From contig JAFXXQ010000023.1 of the NCBI GenBank assembly GCA_017542145.1, positions 206,655 to 270,654 of the forward strand: DNA of 64,000 nucleotides, written 5' to 3'. Of this stretch, positions 45,793 through 52,544 are shown piece by piece. The notes beneath the pieces are model-generated. The model was not told the origin of the DNA and did not search any database. It was given only the letters and a program-made list of their open reading frames with translations. The position numbers and the translations under genes are program-made. This DNA comes from Bacteroidaceae bacterium. Its GTDB lineage: Bacteria; Bacteroidota; Bacteroidia; Bacteroidales; Bacteroidaceae. Position 1 is the first letter of the stretch. Every line of letters begins with the position of its first letter.

Positions 45793-46455
45793 ATGTCCCT
45801 TATCAACTATCATTCCGTCGATATCCATCAACAGGAAGCGATTGTACTTGAGGATGTCAACCTCGAAATCGGGAGCGGCGAGTTCGTCTACCTCATTGGT
45901 CCGGTAGGCTCGGGCAAATCCAGCCTATTGAAAACCATGTATGCCGAGCTCGACATCCACAGCGGTCAGGCCGAGGTGCTGGGTTACGACATGCTCCATA
46001 TCCGCCGCAGTCAGATTCCTGCTCTCCGCAAGCGTATCGGCATTGTATTTCAGGACTTCCAGTTGCTTATTGACCGTAACGTACACGATAACCTCGACTT
46101 CGTTCTCCGTGCTACGGGGTGGCGTGAACGTACTGCCCGCGAGCAGCGCATAGGCGAAGTGCTCCTCCAAGTGGGCATGGACACCAAGGGCTACAAGATG
46201 CCCCACGAACTCTCTGGCGGCGAGCAGCAGCGCATCGTCATCGCTCGCGCCATCCTTAACACCCCCGACATTATTCTTGCCGACGAACCCACGGGTAATC
46301 TCGATACAGAGACGGCAGCCAACATCGTGGAGTTGCTTCGTGGCATCCGCGACACGGGCAGTACTGTCGTCATGACTACGCACAACCTTGCCCTGCTTGA
46401 CGCTTATCCCGCTCGCGCCTGCCGTTGCGAAAACCATCGTTTCTCTGAGTTATGA
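45793..46455 (+). CDS. ftsE: FtsE-like cell-division ABC transporter ATPase
   Basis: ATPase partner of FtsX, which controls peptidoglycan hydrolases at the septum. Walker A GPVGSGKSS (36-44), signature LSGGEQQRIVIARAIL and Walker B IILADEPTGNLD. 220 residues, FtsE-sized, and VFQDFQLLIDRNVHDNLDFV is typical of FtsE. No ftsX lies next to it; the following gene is a glycosyltransferase, overlapping by ATGA. Confidence 0.88.
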   Translation: MSLINYHSVDIHQQEAIVLEDVNLEIGSGEFVYLIGPVGSGKSSLLKTMYAELDIHSGQAEVLGYDMLHIRRSQIPALRKRIGIVFQDFQLLIDRNVHDNLDFVLRATGWRERTAREQRIGEVLLQVGMDTKGYKMPHELSGGEQQRIVIARAILNTPDIILADEPTGNLDTETAANIVELLRGIRDTGSTVVMTTHNLALLDAYPARACRCENHRFSEL

Positions 46456-47639
46456 TGTTGTACTATCTCCTTGCCGCCGTCGGCCTGCTGTTCGTCATTC
46501 AGCTCCTCTATTTGTTCCTGCTCTACAACGCTCCTGCGAGGCTATGGGGCAAAAAGACTACGGACTGCCCTTCAGCGGAGAATCTCCCCCGTCTTTCGCT
46601 CATCATCACGACTTCCAATCAGGATTACCTGTTACAGAAGAACCTCCCTGCTGTGTTGGAGCAAGATTATCCCGACTTCGAGGTCGTCGTGGTTGATGAC
46701 AATTCCACGGATGAGACAGCCGACATCCTCCAGCAGCTGCAGAACCGCTATCCCCATCTGCGCACCACCTTCGTGCCACCCACCTCGCGGCGCATCAGCC
46801 ATCGCAAGCTTGCCCTTACGCTGGGCATCAAGGCTGCTACGGGCGACTGGCTTGCCTTTACCGATGCCGATTGCCATCCTGCTACCAACCAATGGCTGCG
46901 CAGCTTGACGGCAGAAATCGTCAATTCTTCATTGTCAAATGGTAAAAACGCTGCCGAAGCCGTCATCGGCTATACCGGCTATGAACATAGTCGTGGTCTT
47001 GCTGCCCTTCTGCGCCGCTTCGACACCCAGCTACGCGGCCTTCGCCTCCTTGGTCTTGCTGCTCACGGCAAGGCTCATATGGCCTACGGTACCAACCTGA
47101 TTTATCGGCGCAGCATCTTCTTCGATGCCAAGGGTTATTCCTCCCATCTGAATCTTGAGCGGGGCGACGACGATATCTTTGTGAACGAAAACATCCCGCC
47201 CCGCAGCATTCGTGCTGCCGTTAGCCCCGACGCTGCTGTCCTCTGTACCGACACAACCCGTCGCCATTGGCGCTTGGAGCGTATGGGCCGTATAGCCACT
47301 CACCGTCACTTGCATGGTATCCAGCGGATTGTGCTTGGCTTCGACACCCTTTCACGCATCCTCTATATAGTAGCCACCCTTGCTGTCATCGCCATCGCCA
47401 TCGTCTTCAGGGCTTCCGTCAGCTTCTGGTGGATATTCCTTGTTGCCGCCTTCGCCCTATGGGCCATTCGCTACGTCCTCAGCTGGTTTGTCTGGAACCG
47501 CTCCGCCCGCGCTATTGGCGACACCCCCTATGGCTCTGCTATCCCCTTGCTTGAATTCCTCCATCCCTTCTGGGAGTTCGGTCTTCGCCTCCGTTACCTC
47601 TTCACCTCCAAGCAACGCTACCGCCGCAAACAAATCTGA
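46452..47639 (+). CDS. family 2 glycosyltransferase, membrane-anchored
   Basis: Inverting GT-A glycosyltransferase, 395 residues. N-terminal helix LLAAVGLLFVIQLLYLFLLY, catalytic domain with LSLIITTSNQDYLLQKNLPA, VVVVDDNSTDETADIL and WLAFTDADCHPATN (DxD-like), then two or three C-terminal helices (IVATLAVIAIAIVFRA, IFLVAAFALWAIRYVL). An insertion-like stretch EIVNSSLSNGKNAAE in the middle is coded by GTCAATTCTTCATTGTCAAA, matching spacer-type DNA. Acceptor unknown. Starts inside the ftsE stop codon. Confidence 0.88.
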   Translation: MMLYYLLAAVGLLFVIQLLYLFLLYNAPARLWGKKTTDCPSAENLPRLSLIITTSNQDYLLQKNLPAVLEQDYPDFEVVVVDDNSTDETADILQQLQNRYPHLRTTFVPPTSRRISHRKLALTLGIKAATGDWLAFTDADCHPATNQWLRSLTAEIVNSSLSNGKNAAEAVIGYTGYEHSRGLAALLRRFDTQLRGLRLLGLAAHGKAHMAYGTNLIYRRSIFFDAKGYSSHLNLERGDDDIFVNENIPPRSIRAAVSPDAAVLCTDTTRRHWRLERMGRIATHRHLHGIQRIVLGFDTLSRILYIVATLAVIAIAIVFRASVSFWWIFLVAAFALWAIRYVLSWFVWNRSARAIGDTPYGSAIPLLEFLHPFWEFGLRLRYLFTSKQRYRRKQI

Positions 47640-47685
47640 TAGAAAGTTTTTTATCTTGATTGACATAATATTCGAAAAAAATATT

Positions 47686-47693
47686 TATCTTTG
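47686..47693 (+). promoter_or_regulatory. predicted -7 box of the MNT/HEPN pair
   Basis: TATCTTTG followed by CACG, 20 bp before the start. Confidence 0.5.
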
Positions 47694-47713
47694 CACGCGA
47701 AAGGATTGGAAAA

Positions 47714-48028
47714 ATGAATCGTATTCAGGTTGTCAATAGCATTAAACAAATAGCGAAAGAATCGCTTCCACCGAACAGCAAGTTGCTGCTTTACGGTTCA
47801 AGAGCCCGTGGAGATGCGCGCCCTGATTCGGATTGGGACTTACTCATTTTGCTGGACAAGGATCGCATTACACTTGCTGATATTGACGAGGTTTCCTATC
47901 CGATGCGCGAATTAGGATGGAGAATTGATGAGGTGTTGAATCCTGTAATATACACTTTCAAAGAGTGGGAATCCAAGAATTTTACCCCGTTTTATAAAAA
48001 TGTAATGGAGGAAGGAGTTGCGCTATGA
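47714..48028 (+). CDS. mntA: MNT-domain nucleotidyltransferase, likely antitoxin
   Basis: Minimal nucleotidyltransferase, 104 residues. The motif LYGSRARGDARPDSDWDLLI has the GS (28-29) and the D-x-D pair (Asp40, Asp42) of active MNT proteins. In MntA/HepT modules this protein neutralises the HEPN partner by adding AMP to it. The stop overlaps the next start (ATGA). AT-rich compared with the neighbouring genes, which fits horizontal gain. Confidence 0.85.
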   Translation: MNRIQVVNSIKQIAKESLPPNSKLLLYGSRARGDARPDSDWDLLILLDKDRITLADIDEVSYPMRELGWRIDEVLNPVIYTFKEWESKNFTPFYKNVMEEGVAL

Positions 48029-48441
48029 GTCTATCTGCAGAAGAACGTCAAGCCGTTGTGGAGTTTCGAATAGAGAAAGCCATTCGAGCCTACGAACAAT
48101 CGAAAGGCATAGTGGAATTGAAGTATTGGGAAACGATTGCCAATCGTCTTTATTATGCCGCATATAATGCTATTTCTGCATTGCTTATAGCCAACGGTGA
48201 TACGGTACAAACGCATAATGGCGTTATTCATCTTTTTGGACAGCGTTTTGTTCAGTCAGGTCTGATTGAACCGGATATGGGACGTCTCTATCATAAACTC
48301 TTCACAATGCGACTGACTGGTGATTATGATGATACTTATGGATTGACGGAAGAAGATGTAATGCCTTTGATTGAGCCTGCTGGATTATTAATAGAAAAGG
48401 TTATCTCTTTGGCTCGTCAGATAATTAAAGAAAAAAGTTAG
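48025..48441 (+). CDS. hepT: HEPN-domain protein, likely toxin partner
   Basis: 138-residue all-helical HEPN protein. The helix WETIANRLYYAAYNAISALL matches the family's (R)xYYAxFHA pattern, but the position usually His in the RNase motif is Asn (R-x6-N). QTHNGVIHLFGQRFVQSGLI and LYHKLFTMRLTGDYDD are other HEPN segments. Translationally coupled to the MNT gene. Either a naturally weaker toxin, a different catalytic layout, or a decayed module. Confidence 0.8.
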   Translation: MSLSAEERQAVVEFRIEKAIRAYEQSKGIVELKYWETIANRLYYAAYNAISALLIANGDTVQTHNGVIHLFGQRFVQSGLIEPDMGRLYHKLFTMRLTGDYDDTYGLTEEDVMPLIEPAGLLIEKVISLARQIIKEKS

Positions 48442-48545
48442 TTTCAAAATCATCTTACGATAAAATTGTCAAACCAAAGCAAAACAGCCTATGAGATAAA
48501 GACAAAAAGACGTACATAAAAAAGAAGCGTCCACTTAGATTCTTG

Positions 48546-48665
48546 CTTCCCAAAGTTCGCCAAATTATCAAGAAGCGCAATCAAGAGTAAAAGCATGGGT
48601 GCTCACGCTTGGCGTGGGCTTTTACTCGGATATGATTGCAAAGGTGTTTGGCGATACCTGGGAAG
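48546..48665. repeat. 120-bp concentric imperfect palindrome
   Basis: Nested arms share one centre near 48606. Outer arms: CTTCCCAAAGTTCGCCAAA (48546-48564) against TTTGGCGATACCTGGGAAG (48647-48665), 15 of 19 paired. Inner arms: GAGTAAAAGC (48585-48594) against GCTTTTACTC (48618-48627). Innermost CACGC-TTG-GCGTG. GCAATCA also pairs between the arms. It fills most of the 317-bp gap between the HEPN and BspA genes and could be a MITE-like element, a structured RNA or an elaborate terminator. Confidence 0.65.
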
Positions 48666-48758
48666 CGTAGACGAAGATTAGTCCACGTTTTTCTTTTTGT
48701 GTGTTTTCAAAAAAAGGAATCAAGATCATTCAATTATAAACTAATAAAAAAAAGAATC

Positions 48759-51191
48759 ATGAGAAAAACAAAGATTTTATTTCTGCTCTGCCTGTTCGGA
48801 ATGTTGGGCATTGGAGCGAGTGCGTATGACTTTAGTTCTGTGTATAATGGTGTGACAATTTATTATGAGATTGTATCAAATACGGATAAAACAGTCAGGG
48901 TAACAAGTACGAACTCCAATTTGAATGGAAATTCCAACTACACAGGAAACATAACTATTCCGAGTAACGTTTCTTTTTCAGGATCAAACTACAAAGTGGA
49001 AAGAATAGGTTTTAATGCCTTTAAGCATTCAACAGTGAAAAGCATTACACTTCCTAGCACTGTTCTTTATATTGAAAATCAAGCATTTCTATATTGCTAT
49101 GATTTGGTGAGTATAAACCTTCCCAATTCTTTAAAAACCATTAGCAGGTATTCTTTTGGAAATTGTTGGTCACTAAAAAACATTACGATTCCCAGCTCCG
49201 TAAATGTTATTGGCGAATCAGCTTTCGAAGGATGTAGTAGCATAACAAATATAACGATACCAAGTTCTGTTACCCAAATAGGATCCAAGGTTTTTGCTAA
49301 ATGTGGAAATTTGACTTCAATTAATGTGGATACTAATAACTCAAATTACTATAGCGAAAACGGAATTCTATACAATAAAACCAAAACTTCATTAATAGAA
49401 TGCCCTTCTGGTTTCTCTTCCGATAGTTTCGTGATTCCAAATACCGTTACATACATTCTCAAAGGAGCCTTTTATGATTGTAACAAACTGGTAAATATCA
49501 CCATACCTTCCACTATAACGTCTATATTGGATGAGACTTTCTATAGCTGTAATAATTTAAAAAGTATTGAAATACCGAATTCCGTGACTTCTATCGGAAA
49601 GGAGGCTTTTGCATATTGTGAGAATATGATAAACGTTTCATTACCTAATTCAGTCGCAACGGTTGGCGAAAACGCTTTTGTTGGCTGTAAGGCTGTAGTG
49701 CAAAACGACTTTATTCTGGCACATATGCCAAGTAATCATTATGGACAATATAGTATTAAAGAAGGTATTAGAACTATTGTCGGAGGTGCTTTTTGGGGTA
49801 GTAATCTAAGTTCAATCCGCATACCGAATTCTGTGATATCTATTGGAAATGAAGCTTTCAGAGATTGCAGTTCTTTGGTAAAGGTCGAATTCTCTTTAGG
49901 CTGTTCTGCGACTCTTGGAGACTATGTCTTTAGGCAATGCACTAATTTGAAAAGCATTGAAGTACCAAATACAATTGTGACGAGCGCGTGGTCTTGGGAC
50001 GATTCCAGCATTAAAAACATAGGTATTCATATTGTTGACCCCGCAAAAGGCAATCCTTTTTATCTTGACAGATATGAGAGTTACAGCTGGACCTATTATT
50101 TAAATGGGGAGAGTTTAGAATATCTTACTATCCCAGATACCTTAACCGAAATAAAAAGTGGTTTATTATATAATTGTACAACTCTTTCAGAAGTACAACT
50201 GCCTCGTACATTGGAAAAAATAGGGGCTGATGCATTCTATGGATGTTCAGGATTGAAAGATGTAAAAATACCAAAGACAGTTACTAACATTGGAGATAGA
50301 GCTTTTTTCGGCTGCACAAATCTAGCCGATGTATATAATTTTGCAGAAACGCCACAAAGTATCACTTCTTCTACTTTTAGCAATTATGGTTTTTTGCACG
50401 TTAGTAAAGGGCTGAAATGGGTTTATGAAGCCGCAGAACTGTGGTCAAATTTTACAGTTGAAGACGGGATGAAATACACAACTGCACTAAACGATGGAGA
50501 ACCATATTTGAACGAGACAGATTTAAGTTATGATGAAATATCTTTTACTCGTGAGTTCAACAACACCAACTGGCAGTCGTTATATGTGCCGTTTGAGATT
50601 CCGTTGACGGAGGAGTTATTGGAGGAGTTTGACTTTGCGTATATCAATGGGGCAAAGTTGTATGACTGGGATGATGATGGGATTGCGGAGGATTTGAGGA
50701 TAGAGGTTTTTAAGATGAAGAGTGGGACGCTAAGGGCAAACATGCCGTATTTGATTCGGGCGAAGGTGGCGGGCGAGAAGACCATCACCGTCAACGAGGC
50801 TACACTATATGCCACGGAGGAGAACAGCATCGACTGCTCCACCACGTCGTTGAGGTTCACCTTCACGGGCGGCTATCAGACGCTCGGCTACGACGACATC
50901 GGTGGCTGCTACCTACTGGGCGGCGGGACATGGAATGAGGTGAAGGAGGGCGGCACGATGAAGCCGATGCGCTTCTACCTCCGCATCGATTCGCGCGACT
51001 ATCAGCCCTTTAAGGCACCCGTCATCCACATGACGGTCTTTGGTGAGGATGATGAGGTAACGGACATCCAATCGCCCCTCCTTCAGGAGGAGGCGGGGGA
51101 GGCTCCAGTCTTCGACCTGCAAGGGCGCAGAGTGGAACACCCAGAAAAAGGAATCTACATTATAAACGGTAAAAAAGTAATAGTAAAATGA
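48759..51191 (+). CDS. BspA-type leucine-rich-repeat surface protein
   Basis: Secreted or surface LRR protein, 810 residues. Signal peptide MRKTKILFLLCLFGMLGIGASA; about ten TpLRR/LRR_5 repeats of 23 residues with the pattern ITIPSSVTxIGxxAFxxCxxL (for example SSVNVIGESAFEGCSSIT); then a C-terminal region from FTREFNNTNWQSLYVPFEIP to DLQGRRVEHPEKGIYIINGK and VIVK, a tail common in Prevotella exported proteins. Start ATG 48759. Base composition is strikingly AT-rich across the repeats and switches to the local GC-rich style near 50,760, so the gene looks assembled from two sources. Its stop overlaps the next start. Confidence 0.9.
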   Translation: MRKTKILFLLCLFGMLGIGASAYDFSSVYNGVTIYYEIVSNTDKTVRVTSTNSNLNGNSNYTGNITIPSNVSFSGSNYKVERIGFNAFKHSTVKSITLPSTVLYIENQAFLYCYDLVSINLPNSLKTISRYSFGNCWSLKNITIPSSVNVIGESAFEGCSSITNITIPSSVTQIGSKVFAKCGNLTSINVDTNNSNYYSENGILYNKTKTSLIECPSGFSSDSFVIPNTVTYILKGAFYDCNKLVNITIPSTITSILDETFYSCNNLKSIEIPNSVTSIGKEAFAYCENMINVSLPNSVATVGENAFVGCKAVVQNDFILAHMPSNHYGQYSIKEGIRTIVGGAFWGSNLSSIRIPNSVISIGNEAFRDCSSLVKVEFSLGCSATLGDYVFRQCTNLKSIEVPNTIVTSAWSWDDSSIKNIGIHIVDPAKGNPFYLDRYESYSWTYYLNGESLEYLTIPDTLTEIKSGLLYNCTTLSEVQLPRTLEKIGADAFYGCSGLKDVKIPKTVTNIGDRAFFGCTNLADVYNFAETPQSITSSTFSNYGFLHVSKGLKWVYEAAELWSNFTVEDGMKYTTALNDGEPYLNETDLSYDEISFTREFNNTNWQSLYVPFEIPLTEELLEEFDFAYINGAKLYDWDDDGIAEDLRIEVFKMKSGTLRANMPYLIRAKVAGEKTITVNEATLYATEENSIDCSTTSLRFTFTGGYQTLGYDDIGGCYLLGGGTWNEVKEGGTMKPMRFYLRIDSRDYQPFKAPVIHMTVFGEDDEVTDIQSPLLQEEAGEAPVFDLQGRRVEHPEKGIYIINGKKVIVK

Positions 51192-51373
51192 ACGAGAAGA
51201 AAGAAATGAAAGAGTATCAGAAACCCGTATTGGAAACGTATGAATTGGAGGGCGGAGCCCTCATGGTGGAAACATCTGAAATCGGATTCGGTGAAGGTGG
51301 CGGCGATGCCAATGGTATGAGGAATCCTTTCGAGAGTAATCCCTTCAGCAATCCTTTCGGAATGGGATTCTAA
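51188..51373 (+). CDS. small NPF-repeat protein coupled to the BspA gene
   Basis: 61-residue protein, no recognised family. The N-terminal half is charged (MNEKKEMKEYQKPVLETYEL), the middle is EGGALMVETSEIGFGEGGGD, and the end has three NPF units (RNPFESNPFSNPFGMGF). ATGA overlap with the BspA stop shows translational coupling, and a strong terminator follows directly, so it is the last gene of that transcript. The leader, Gly-rich junction and repetitive tail resemble a precursor peptide in outline, but no modification enzyme is adjacent. No signal peptide is visible. Confidence 0.65.
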   Translation: MNEKKEMKEYQKPVLETYELEGGALMVETSEIGFGEGGGDANGMRNPFESNPFSNPFGMGF

Positions 51374-51396
51374 CGTTGGAAGTTTTAACTGTGAAT

Positions 51397-51427
51397 AGCG
51401 GGACGTTCGATGGGCGGGCGTCCCGCT
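51397..51427 (+). terminator. terminator of the BspA-small protein unit
   Basis: Stem AGCGGGACG / CGTCCCGCT (9 bp) followed by GCTTTTGTTGTTTTTT. Confidence 0.8.
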
Positions 51428-51495
51428 GCTTTTGTTGTTTTTTCCATTTCATTCCAAAAGATAAAGCTTATCAAGTGCACTATTTTTGCTTTTTG

Positions 51496-51526
51496 CTTGC
51501 AGATTTCATAGGAATGGAGTATCTTT
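51496..51526 (+). promoter_or_regulatory. predicted promoter of the HU-like gene
   Basis: TTG (51496-51498), 20 bp, TATCTTTG (51519-51526). The leader of about 110 nt contains the 22-bp repeat array. Confidence 0.65.
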
Positions 51527-51550
51527 GCAGAAGCGATTGAAAGGTTGGAA

Positions 51551-51616
51551 AACGCGTTGAGCAACGTTACCCAACGCGTTGTACAACGTTGCTCAACGCG
51601 TTGGGTAAACAAGAAT
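51551..51616. repeat. 22-bp tandem repeat in the HU-gene leader, 3 units, core CAACGCGTTG
   Basis: AACGCGTT recurs at 51551, 51573 and 51595, with AACGTT at the half-period in the first two units. Cores extend to the perfect dyad CAACGCGTTG in units 2 and 3. It lies between the promoter and the start of the HU-like gene, so it is both DNA and leader RNA. Confidence 0.88.
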
Positions 51617-51644
51617 GTTAAACAAAAAATCAGTATAAAACTGT

Positions 51645-52322
51645 ATGAGAACATTGGAAAACAGCAAAGAAGAGGGTAAGATCTCTTATCAGGTTGTCGT
51701 CAAAAACGACCTTTCGGGTACGGCAAGCCCGTCGAACCCTGTTATTCGCGTTGCCCCAGTAGGGCAGGAAACCGTCAACACATCGAAAATGGCAAAGGAA
51801 ATCAGTGCAGTCTGCACTCTCACGCCTGCTGATGTGATGGCTGTGCTGGCTGCCTTAAGCGACTATCTGAAAAAGACCTTGTTGAGTGGCAACCGTTTGG
51901 AGGTAGATAATATCGGCACGTTCAACATCTCGCTGGCGTGTAGTTGGAAGGATTGTAGTGGCAAAACGCATGAGCATACCACCCAGGACATCATTTCCAA
52001 CGGCGATAAGGTGAGAGTGAACAATATCGTATTTACGCCAGCGCCTGCCCTGAAAGAAGAAGTCGTGAATAATGCCGTCTGCATCAGCTCAGGCTTGTAT
52101 CCCTACGAAGCGCCAACGGCAGAAGTCATTGAGACGAAACTGACGGAGTGGTTCATCACGCATTTCTCCATTACGCGCAAGGATGCGGAGTGGCTCTTTG
52201 GTTGCTCGCGCCGCTATGCCCACAACCTTCTGACACGTCTTGTCAGCGAAGGGCGTCTTTCTGCGGAAGGCTCGCGCAACACGCGTTACTACAAGCCCGT
52301 GGGAGGAAGCTTTGGGGGTTAA
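51645..52322 (+). CDS. HU-like DNA-binding protein with C-terminal winged-helix-like domain
   Basis: 225-residue protein. Residues 14-140 follow the Bacteroidetes HU-like pattern: YQVVVKNDLSGTASPSNPVI, then MAKEISAVCTLTPADVMAVL, LSGNRLEVDNIGTFNISLA and VRVNNIVFTPAPALKEEV. After a linker, residues 165-222 (FITHFSITRKDAEWLFGCSR then RYAHNLLTRLVSEGRLSAEG, then NTRYYKP) look like a winged helix-turn-helix. A DNA-architectural or regulatory role is likely. Its own leader carries a phased palindrome array, which invites the idea of autoregulation. Confidence 0.8.
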   Translation: MRTLENSKEEGKISYQVVVKNDLSGTASPSNPVIRVAPVGQETVNTSKMAKEISAVCTLTPADVMAVLAALSDYLKKTLLSGNRLEVDNIGTFNISLACSWKDCSGKTHEHTTQDIISNGDKVRVNNIVFTPAPALKEEVVNNAVCISSGLYPYEAPTAEVIETKLTEWFITHFSITRKDAEWLFGCSRRYAHNLLTRLVSEGRLSAEGSRNTRYYKPVGGSFGG

Positions 52323-52544
52323 AGGAAGGTTAAAGGTTAAAGATTAATGGTTAAAGGTTAAGGGTTAATGGTTAGCGGCATTTTTTAGTTAAGAATTAAG
52401 AGTTAAGAATTAAGAATTAAAGTAAAGATGGGGGGGGGGATGCTTATACCATTGCTCTTCTGCCTTGGAGAAAAAAACGGGAGGTTTGCTTGCTTTTTTG
52501 AGCGAGGTGTGTTATCTTCGCTGCCGAAATAATTGCAGACAGGT
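52323..52544. repeat. low-complexity spacer with G10 tract and DUF389 promoter
   Basis: Contains GGTTAAA-type heptamers (52326-52375), TTAAGAA-type heptamers (52388-52420), a run of ten G at 52430-52439, and a promoter-like TTG (52490-52492) with TATCTTCG (52513-52520). No coding sequence is visible. Confidence 0.7.

Noticed and set aside
48539..48670. Protein-like reading (containing LGVGFYSDMIAKVFGDTWEA) across the concentric palindrome
   Set aside because: No start codon, no family match, and the symmetry explains the conserved look better; kept only as an alternative under the palindrome finding.
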